Assembly: GCF_017305435.1 (NCBI RefSeq)
Contig: NZ_JAFKIP010000005.1
Span: 1-64,000 of the forward strand
Length of the DNA stretch: 64,000 nt
From: Microbacterium sp.
GTDB lineage: Bacteria > Actinomycetota > Actinomycetes > Actinomycetales > Microbacteriaceae
Direction: 5' to 3'
This document shows, piece by piece, positions 58,921 through 64,000 of the stretch (positions are counted from its first letter, which is position 1; the number at the start of each line of letters is the position of its first letter). The notes below the pieces were generated by a model. That model did no database searches. It was not told the DNA's origin and saw only the letters and a list, made by a program, of their open reading frames with translations. Position numbers and translations under genes: made by a program.

Positions 58921-58940
58921 GTGAGGCCGTCCGGCCTCAC
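58921..58940 (+). promoter_or_regulatory. Leader hairpin before rpmB
   Basis: GTGAGGCCGTCCGGCCTCAC: a perfect 8-bp stem with a GTCC loop, ending 7 nt before the AAGGAG of rpmB. It may be an autoregulatory protein-binding site or an attenuator. No Zur-type AT-rich palindrome is visible in 58808-58961. Confidence 0.6.
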
Positions 58941-58961
58941 GGTACAGAAGGAGTAATCACC

Positions 58962-59198
58962 ATGGCAGCAGTGTGCCAGGTGACTGGAGCGGTTCCCGGC
59001 TTCGGTCACAACATCTCGCACTCGCACCGCCGGACGAAGCGCCGCTTCGACCCGAACGTGCAGAAGAAGACCTACTACGTTCCTTCGCTTGGTCGCAAGA
59101 TCACGCTGAACGTCTCGGCCAAGGGCATCAAGGTCATCGACGCCCGCGGCATCGAGTCGGTCGTGAAGGACCTGATCGCGAAGGGTGTGAAGCTCTAA
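58962..59198 (+). CDS. rpmB: 50S ribosomal protein L28
   Basis: 78 residues: [40 protein letters not shown] and [26 protein letters not shown] lies 8 nt before the ATG. Only one Cys is present, so no zinc ribbon (zinc-independent form). First of three tightly spaced ribosomal protein genes; its TAA shares an A with the rpmG ATG. Confidence 0.97.
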   Translation: MAAVCQVTGAVPGFGHNISHSHRRTKRRFDPNVQKKTYYVPSLGRKITLNVSAKGIKVIDARGIESVVKDLIAKGVKL

Positions 59199-59368
59199 TG
59201 GCGAAGAAGGCTCAGGACGTCCGTCCGATCATCAAGCTGCGTTCCACCGCCGGCACGGGGTACACCTACGTGACGCGCAAGAACCGTCGCAACAACCCCG
59301 ACCGCATCGTGCTGAAGAAGTACGACCCGGTGATCCGCAAGCACGTCGAATTCCGAGAGGAGCGCTGA
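59198..59368 (+). CDS. rpmG: 50S ribosomal protein L33
   Basis: 56 residues: [40 protein letters not shown]. No Cys pairs, the zinc-free variant. Overlaps the rpmB stop by one base and is followed 4 nt later by rpsN. Confidence 0.97.
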   Translation: MAKKAQDVRPIIKLRSTAGTGYTYVTRKNRRNNPDRIVLKKYDPVIRKHVEFREER

Positions 59369-59372
59369 TCTC

Positions 59373-59678
59373 ATGGCCAAGAAGAGCAAGATCGCGCGCA
59401 ACAACCAGCGCGAGGAGGTCGTCGCCCGCTACGCCGAGAAGCGTGCCGAGCTGAAGAAGACCCTCGTCGACCCGAACGCGACCGACGAGGCCCGCGAGGC
59501 CGCGCGCGTCGGCCTGCAGAAGCTGCCGCGCAACGCGTCGCCCGTCCGCCTGCGCGGTCGCGACGCGATCGACGGTCGCCCCCGCGGCTACCTGTCGAAG
59601 TTCGGCATCTCGCGTGTCCGCTTCCGCGACATGGCGCACAAGGGCGAGCTGCCCGGCGTGACCAAGTCGAGCTGGTAA
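59373..59678 (+). CDS. rpsN: 30S ribosomal protein S14, long zinc-free form
   Basis: 101 residues: [40 protein letters not shown] and [20 protein letters not shown]. The length and absence of the CxxC...CxxC ribbon identify the zinc-independent S14. With zinc-free L28 and L33 it matches the set that mycobacteria and streptomycetes express under zinc shortage, but here it could be the only copy. Confidence 0.97.
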   Translation: MAKKSKIARNNQREEVVARYAEKRAELKKTLVDPNATDEAREAARVGLQKLPRNASPVRLRGRDAIDGRPRGYLSKFGISRVRFRDMAHKGELPGVTKSSW

Positions 59679-59686
59679 GCACCACA

Positions 59687-59726
59687 GCAGGAAGGCCCGT
59701 CCCCGCGAGGGGGCGGGCCTTCCTGC
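59687..59726 (+). terminator. Terminator of the rpmB-rpmG-rpsN operon
   Basis: GCAGGAAGGCCCG (59687-59699) pairs with CGGGCCTTCCTGC (59714-59726); inside, CCCC-GCGA-GGGG continues the helix. Starts 9 nt after the rpsN stop. 59727-59933 holds no gene, only the HU promoter. Confidence 0.9.
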
Positions 59727-59840
59727 ATGCAGAAGGGATGCCGGAGCCACATCCGTCACATCCGCCCCTTCCGCCACGCGACACGCCGGGGAAGATGACG
59801 TGAGAAGGCCGGAAATCCGCGGAATTCCGCCTGTCATGGG

Positions 59841-59846
59841 TATATT
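59841..59846 (+). promoter_or_regulatory. Candidate -10 box of the HU gene
   Basis: TATATT in CATGGGTATATTCGGG is the only AT-rich hexamer in this 200-nt GC-rich gap; it gives a leader of about 85 nt before the HU gene. The -35 is not clear. Confidence 0.5.
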
Positions 59847-59933
59847 CGGGACCGGTCCATCCGACCAACCCGGGCGGTCGCCCGGTTCGAAGTAAGGAAA
59901 AGGCGGCACACGCTGCCGTCTGGAGGAAATCCC

Positions 59934-60212
59934 ATGGCTATCACCAAGACCGAGCTCGTCGCCAGCATCGCCAGCGCCACGGGCGAGAGCCAGGCCACCG
60001 TCGGCCGCGTCGTCGACGGCCTGTTCTCGGCTGTCTCCGAGGCCGTCGCCAAGGGCGAGAAGGTCACGATCCCCGGCTTCCTGTCGTTCGAGACGGTGGA
60101 GACCGCCGCCCGCACGGGCCGCAACCCCCAGACCGGTGCCGAGATCCAGATCGCGGCCGGCAAGCGCGTCAAGGTCACGGCCGGCTCGAAGCTCAAGGCT
60201 GCCGCTAAGTAA
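59934..60212 (+). CDS. hup: HU-family nucleoid DNA-binding protein
   Basis: 92 residues, the short bacterial HU form without the Lys/Ala-rich tail of mycobacterial HupB. MAITKTELVASIASATGESQ, VTIPGFLSFETVETAARTGR and NPQTGAEIQIAAGKRVKVTA contain the DNA-binding arm (GRNPQTG). GGAGG is 7 nt before the ATG. Bends and compacts DNA as a dimer. Confidence 0.97.
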   Translation: MAITKTELVASIASATGESQATVGRVVDGLFSAVSEAVAKGEKVTIPGFLSFETVETAARTGRNPQTGAEIQIAAGKRVKVTAGSKLKAAAK

Positions 60213-60261
60213 GCGGAAGCGGGTCGATGCCGCGCAGCGGCGTTGATGCGCCTGCGGCTCA

Positions 60262-60296
60262 GGTTGAGTAGCCCGCGAAGCGGGCGTATCGAAACC
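60262..60296 (+). repeat. REP-like element 1
   Basis: GGTTGAGTAGCCCGCGAAGC continues GGGCGTATCGAAACC. Its core is GCCCGC-GAA-GCGGGC between conserved flanks GGTTGAGTA and GTATCGAAACC, a layout typical of interspersed palindromes in Microbacteriaceae. Confidence 0.7.
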
Positions 60297-60311
60297 TTCG
60301 CCACCACCTCC

Positions 60312-60341
60312 GGAGGGGGATGCCACGAGGCATCCCCCTCC
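60312..60341 (+). terminator. Terminator of the HU gene
   Basis: GGAGGGGGATGCC (60312-60324) pairs perfectly with GGCATCCCCCTCC (60329-60341), loop ACGA. It lies 100 nt after the HU stop and between two REP-like elements. Confidence 0.8.
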
Positions 60342-60353
60342 GTCGTCCGTCCT

Positions 60354-60391
60354 GGTCTCGATACACCGCCGCTGCGCGGCGGCACTCGACC
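60354..60391 (-). repeat. REP-like element 2, opposite orientation
   Basis: On the minus strand it reads GGTCGAGTGCCGCCGC, GCA, GCGGCGGTGTATCGAGACC; flanks GGTCGAGTG and GTATCGAGACC match element 1 while the stem sequence differs. The two elements face each other around the HU terminator. Nothing else is seen between HU and the next gene. Confidence 0.7.
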
Positions 60392-60440
60392 ACCGACTCC
60401 GCCCACCGATCATGTGCCACGGCCCGCGTAGGCTGGACGG

Positions 60441-62435
60441 GTGCCCACCCGAGTCTTCCGGGTCGCAGGTCCTGCGATCCTCGTCGTCGCCGCGCTCGCG
60501 GCGCTCGTCGTGGGCCTCGTCTACGGCGGCGGAGCGGCACCGCTGCTGATCGCCGACCCGGGTCCGCTCGTGCGCTGGGGTCTGCCGATCGCGACGCTCG
60601 GGGTCAACCTCTCCGCCGCGGGCATGGTCGGGGCGCTCGTCCTCGCCCTCTTCGCCCTCGAGGCGCACACGAGGCCGTTCGACACGGCGCTCGACCTGGC
60701 ATCCGTCTCGGCGGCGATCTTCACGGTCGCGAGCGCCGCCGTCGCGTTCCTGACCTTCCTCAACATCTTCAACGCGACGCCGAGTGCGAGCGCCGAGTTC
60801 GGCCAGCAGCTCGGCCGGTTCCTCGTCGACACCGATCCCGGTCGGGCGTGGTCGCTGACGACGCTCGCCGGTGCGACGCTCACCGTCCTCACCTTCGCTG
60901 TACGCGGCTGGACGCCCACGCTCGTCGTCGCGGCGCTCGCCGTCGCGGCGCTCATCCCGATGGCGACGCAGGGCCACTCCGGCGAAGAGGCCAACCACAA
61001 CACCGCCGTCGTGGCGCTCGCGCTGCACATCATCGCCGCGGCGGTGTGGCTCGGCGGCGTGCTCCTGCTCGTCGCGCTGCGCCCGCAGCTCGAGCGCCGC
61101 GCCCTCGCCGACGTGCTGCGCCGCTACTCGTCGATCGCTCTCGCCGCCTTCGTCGTCGTCGCCCTCTCGGGCACCGTGCGCGCCGTCGTCGGCGTCGTCT
61201 CGTGGGAGCACCTGTTCTCTCCGTATGGCGCGATCCTCACCGTGAAGGTCGTGGCCCTCCTCGCGATCGGCGTGCTCGGCGCCTGGTATCGCCGTGGCCT
61301 CATCGGGCGGATCGGGTCCGATGCCGCGGACGCCGCCCGCCGCGCCACGGGGCGCTTCTGGGGTCTGATCGCTCTCGAGCTGGCGTTCATGGGCATCGCC
61401 TCGGGCGCTGCGGTCGCGCTCGCGCGCACGCCTCCGCCCGTCGACACGAGCCTGCCGGACACGCCGACGCCCGCCGAGGTGCTGACCGGCGCCCCCCTGC
61501 CGCCCGAGCTCACACCGCTCCGCTGGATCACGAGCTGGGATGCCGACCTGCTCTGGGCGTTCGCCGTCGGATTCGGCGTGTTCTTCTACCTCGCGGGCGT
61601 GTGGCGGCTGCACCGCCGCGGCGATCGATGGCCGGCCTACCGCACCGTCCTGTGGCTCGCGGGTCTCGCGATGCTGCTCTGGGTGACGAACGGGTCCGTC
61701 AACGCGTACCAGGACTACCTGTTCAGCATGCACATGGTCGGCCACATGCTGCTGTCCATGGCGATCCCGATGATGCTCGTCTTCGGGGCTCCCGTGACCC
61801 TGGCATCCCGTGCCATCGCGAAGCGCGACGACGGCACGCGCGGCGGGCGGGAGTGGATCCTGTGGGCCGTGCACACGCCGTTCTCGCGCGTCATCACGCA
61901 CCCGCTCTTCGCTGCGGCGATGTTCATCGGGTCGCTGTGGGCGTTCTACTACACCGACCTCTTCCGCTGGAGCCTGTACGACCACATCGGCCACGAGTGG
62001 ATGATCGCGCACTTCCTCATCTCGGGGTACCTGTTCGTGCAGTCGCTCGTCGGCATCGACCCGGTGCCCTACCGCCTGCCCTACCCGTTCCGCCTGCTGA
62101 CGCTCATCGGCGTCATGGCGATGCACGCGTTCTTCGGCATCTCGATCATGATGTCGACGGGGCTGTTCGTCGCGGAGTGGTTCGGCTCGATGGGGCGCAC
62201 ATGGGGGGAGACGCCGCTCGCAGACCAGTACACCGGCGGCGGCGTCGCGTGGTCGATCGGTGAGATCCCGACGCTCATCCTCGCGATCACGGTGGCGATC
62301 CAATGGAGCCGATCCGACGACCGGCTGCAGCGCCGGGCCGATCGGCAGGCCGACCGCACGAACGACGCCGAGCTCGTGGAGTACAACGCGCGGCTGCAGG
62401 CACTCGCCGACCGCGACGCCCGCGCACGCCGCTGA
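60441..62435 (+). CDS. CopD-CtaG fusion: copper resistance / cytochrome c oxidase assembly protein
   Basis: 664 residues, about fifteen membrane segments. The first ~330 residues are CopD-like (GHSGEEANHNTAVVALALHI, AAVWLGGVLLLVALRPQLER, conserved His in membrane helices). The second half is CtaG/caa3 assembly-like (WDADLLWAFAVGFGVFFYLA, MHMVGHMLLSMAIPMMLVFG, HEWMIAHFLISGYLFVQSLV). Should deliver or import copper for cytochrome oxidase. This fusion is common in actinobacteria. GTG start, TAGGCT 6 nt upstream, leaderless. Confidence 0.92.
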   Translation: MPTRVFRVAGPAILVVAALAALVVGLVYGGGAAPLLIADPGPLVRWGLPIATLGVNLSAAGMVGALVLALFALEAHTRPFDTALDLASVSAAIFTVASAAVAFLTFLNIFNATPSASAEFGQQLGRFLVDTDPGRAWSLTTLAGATLTVLTFAVRGWTPTLVVAALAVAALIPMATQGHSGEEANHNTAVVALALHIIAAAVWLGGVLLLVALRPQLERRALADVLRRYSSIALAAFVVVALSGTVRAVVGVVSWEHLFSPYGAILTVKVVALLAIGVLGAWYRRGLIGRIGSDAADAARRATGRFWGLIALELAFMGIASGAAVALARTPPPVDTSLPDTPTPAEVLTGAPLPPELTPLRWITSWDADLLWAFAVGFGVFFYLAGVWRLHRRGDRWPAYRTVLWLAGLAMLLWVTNGSVNAYQDYLFSMHMVGHMLLSMAIPMMLVFGAPVTLASRAIAKRDDGTRGGREWILWAVHTPFSRVITHPLFAAAMFIGSLWAFYYTDLFRWSLYDHIGHEWMIAHFLISGYLFVQSLVGIDPVPYRLPYPFRLLTLIGVMAMHAFFGISIMMSTGLFVAEWFGSMGRTWGETPLADQYTGGGVAWSIGEIPTLILAITVAIQWSRSDDRLQRRADRQADRTNDAELVEYNARLQALADRDARARR

Positions 62436-62440
62436 CCGCG

Positions 62441-63583
62441 TCAGTCGCCGTCGGTGACCTGAATGGATGCCGTGCCGTCGGGCAGGATCGTCACCGTGCC
62501 CCCCATGAAGAAGGGCACCGCTTCGTCGAGGGTGCGGACGCTGCCGTCGAAGAGCGAGCGGATGTCGACCGTGATGTGCGCGGCGGCCTGCACGCGCTCG
62601 ATCGCCCAGTTCGCGCCGTCCGGGACGAGCGAGATCTTCGGCTGCTGAGCGATCGACCAGGTCGGCGCGCTCGCGATGCGGTTCTGCACGACGAGGCCGA
62701 AGGGGCATCCGGTGGGCTGCAGCACCTGCTGCGTGGCGCACGCGGTGAGGAACGCTTCGACCTGCTCCTGCACGGCGGCGACGAACTTCTCGGTCGGCTG
62801 GGTCTGCAGGTCGACGGGGATCTTCGCGAGCGGGGTGTCGGAGAGCACGGCGACCCCGGGGCTCGACGAGATCGCGGTGTCGACGGAGATCGAATAGAGG
62901 CCGGGCGAGAACACCAGCAGCGACACCGGATCGAGCGGGTCGGCGGCCTCTCTGTCCGGCGAGACCTGTCGCGTGTCGAGGTCGAAGCCGTTGACCGCGA
63001 ACTGGGTCGCGCCGCGCAGCGTCAGACTGATCGCGGCGAGCGGGCTCGTCGCGAACCGCCACGTCGGCAGGAGCCCGATGGACCCGGCTCGTTCCACGTG
63101 GAACGCCGTCGAGCCCGCATGCGGACCGGCGGCGTAGGACACCGTGATGATCGTCGTCCCACCGGAATCACCGGAATCGCCCGGCTCGGCGGTGACCGAG
63201 GTGACCTCGGCATCCGTCAGCGGCGCCAGCGCCGCGCGGCGCAGGAGGGCTTCGTCGGCATCGGCGGGGAGGCCCGAGCGCAGGAGGGCGGCGGAGTCGA
63301 CCGCGACGCCGGGGACGGCGAGGGCTCCCGCCGCGTCGCCGCGGCTCAGCAGATCGAGGTAGCGGCGCACGAACGCCGCGGGGCTGTAGAGGTCGTCGTA
63401 GAGCACCACGCCCGCAGCGCCGAACGCGCCGGCGAGGAGGACGCCGATGACACCGAGTGCGGTGAGGTCGCGGCCGAGCGAGCTGCGGCGACGGCCGCGA
63501 CGGCGCGTCGAGCGGGCGGACGCGGGAGACGCGACACCACCCGCCGCGGCATCCACCGTCTCGCCTTCCGCTTCCGCACCCAC
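62441..63583 (-). CDS. Membrane-anchored protein of unknown function
   Basis: 380 residues: a basic N-terminal tail (RSTRRRGRRRSS), one membrane anchor (LTALGVIGVLLAGAFGAAGV) and an outside domain with NTF2-like opening (FVRRYLDLLSRGDAAGALAV) and later VQEQVEAFLTACATQQVLQP. Many actinobacterial surface proteins share this layout; no enzyme motif. GTG start with TAGACT 6 nt upstream. Convergent with the CopD-CtaG gene 5 bp away. Confidence 0.72.
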   Translation of the reverse strand: MGAEAEGETVDAAAGGVASPASARSTRRRGRRRSSLGRDLTALGVIGVLLAGAFGAAGVVLYDDLYSPAAFVRRYLDLLSRGDAAGALAVPGVAVDSAALLRSGLPADADEALLRRAALAPLTDAEVTSVTAEPGDSGDSGGTTIITVSYAAGPHAGSTAFHVERAGSIGLLPTWRFATSPLAAISLTLRGATQFAVNGFDLDTRQVSPDREAADPLDPVSLLVFSPGLYSISVDTAISSSPGVAVLSDTPLAKIPVDLQTQPTEKFVAAVQEQVEAFLTACATQQVLQPTGCPFGLVVQNRIASAPTWSIAQQPKISLVPDGANWAIERVQAAAHITVDIRSLFDGSVRTLDEAVPFFMGGTVTILPDGTASIQVTDGD

Positions 63584-63627
63584 GCGCCCAGTCTAGGAAA
63601 TGGACGCTGATGGCTAGCATTGTGTCG

Positions 63628-64000
63628 GTGAACATCCCTCCGCTCTCCCCCGAGCAGGAGGAGCTGTTCCGCCTCATCGAAGACACCCGCGAGCATGTCT
63701 TCGTGACGGGGCGCGCGGGGACGGGCAAGTCGACGCTGCTGCAGCACCTCGCCTGGAACACCGAGAAGCAGATCGCCGTCTGCGCGCCGACGGGAGTCGC
63801 GGCGCTCAACGTCGAGGGGCAGACGATCCACTCGCTGTTCCGGCTGCCGATCGGGCTCATCGCCGACAGTGAGCTGGAGCAGTCGGAGCCCGCGCGGAAG
63901 ATCATGAACGCGATCGACACGCTCGTGATCGACGAGATCTCGATGGTGAATGCGGACCTCATGGATGCCATCGACCGCTCCCTCCGGCAGGCCCGCCGCA
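63628..64000 (+). CDS. Pif1-type AAA helicase, 5' part
   Basis: Open to the window end (124 codons). From GTG 63628: NIPPLSPEQEELFRLIEDTR, the Walker A VTGRAGTGKSTLLQHL, CAPTGVAALNVEGQTIHSLF and Walker B TLVIDEISMVNADLMDAIDR. This order is that of Pif1/RecD2-like superfamily 1B helicases; the SLFRLP block is frequent in bacterial Pif1. TAGCAT lies 7 nt before the GTG, supporting this start over the GTG at 63622. The remaining two thirds are outside the window. Confidence 0.9.
   Translation, partial: MNIPPLSPEQEELFRLIEDTREHVFVTGRAGTGKSTLLQHLAWNTEKQIAVCAPTGVAALNVEGQTIHSLFRLPIGLIADSELEQSEPARKIMNAIDTLVIDEISMVNADLMDAIDRSLRQARR

Noticed and set aside
58808-58961. Zur box upstream of rpmB
   Set aside because: No AT-rich palindrome resembling the actinobacterial Zur consensus (TGAAAACGATTTTCA-like) was found in the leader.
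59232-63062. Very long minus-strand open frame antisense to ribosomal genes, HU and CopD-CtaG
   Set aside because: It is opposite highly conserved genes, has repetitive Arg/Glu-rich composition typical of antisense frames in high-GC DNA, and no recognisable domain.

Overview
The window comes from a high-GC actinobacterium, most likely Microbacterium or another Microbacteriaceae. Reasons: about 70% GC with GC-biased third codon positions, the family-typical oligomer GGATGCC/GGCATCC throughout, many GTG starts, frequent 4-nt start/stop overlaps, and actinobacterial families (HelR, ROK regulators, LtrA, glutaminase A, zinc-free S14, a CopD-CtaG fusion). No rRNA, tRNA, intact transposase, prophage or CRISPR array was seen. 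Most of the window reads as ordinary chromosome; the first 1.6 kb and a few intergenic repeats look accessory.

1-1.8 kb: a PdxH-like oxidase and a cupin lie between two related ~90-bp repeats, followed by a decayed NTF2-like (DUF4440) fragment. 1.8-10.6 kb: an RNA polymerase recycling ATPase of the HelR type, preceded by a near-perfect rifamycin-associated element; a GyrI-like protein; a large wall-anchored DUF6351 protein; a PaaX regulator, an epimerase, DUF2277 and DUF4386 proteins. 10.65-17.7 kb: a TetR gene with twin operators, then an alpha-glucoside uptake operon (binding protein, two permeases, GH13 glucosidase) divergent from its ROK regulator. 17.7-23.4 kb: EamA exporter/LysR pair, LtrA, and dhaKLM (PTS-dependent dihydroxyacetone kinase).

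23.5-29 kb: four co-oriented small genes with type VII secretion (ESX) character, an unusual zinc-knuckle SDR, and a minus-strand set headed by a type VII secretion-associated protein that includes a 28-residue ORF and a zinc-ribbon protein. 29-39 kb: NUDIX, MFS exporter with glutaminase, a serine hydrolase-HAD phosphatase fusion, then a beta-glucoside PTS operon controlled by a BglG-type antiterminator (promoter, RAT hairpin, terminator, EIIBCA, BglG, YdjC-like deacetylase). 39-50 kb: MATE exporter, small metabolic genes, purB with a low-molecular-weight phosphatase, a second WXG100-like gene coupled to an alpha/beta hydrolase, a Doc-type toxin gene with its catalytic His changed to Pro, and its RHH antitoxin under a 12-6-12 inverted repeat.

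50-54 kb: aminotransferase and the E1alpha/E1beta/E2 genes of a 2-oxoacid dehydrogenase. 54-59.7 kb: 31-bp tandem repeats, a Fur/Zur-type regulator in an overlapping operon with a permease, a His-rich TIGR03943 protein, a propeller-like lipoprotein-like membrane protein and a methylpurine glycosylase, then rpmB-rpmG-rpsN. 59.9-64 kb: HU, an inverted REP-like pair around the HU terminator, the CopD-CtaG fusion, an unknown membrane-anchored protein, and the 5' end of a Pif1-type helicase that runs off the window.

A recurrent feature is a TANNNT hexamer 5-7 nt before the start codon at about nineteen genes, the signature of leaderless transcription.
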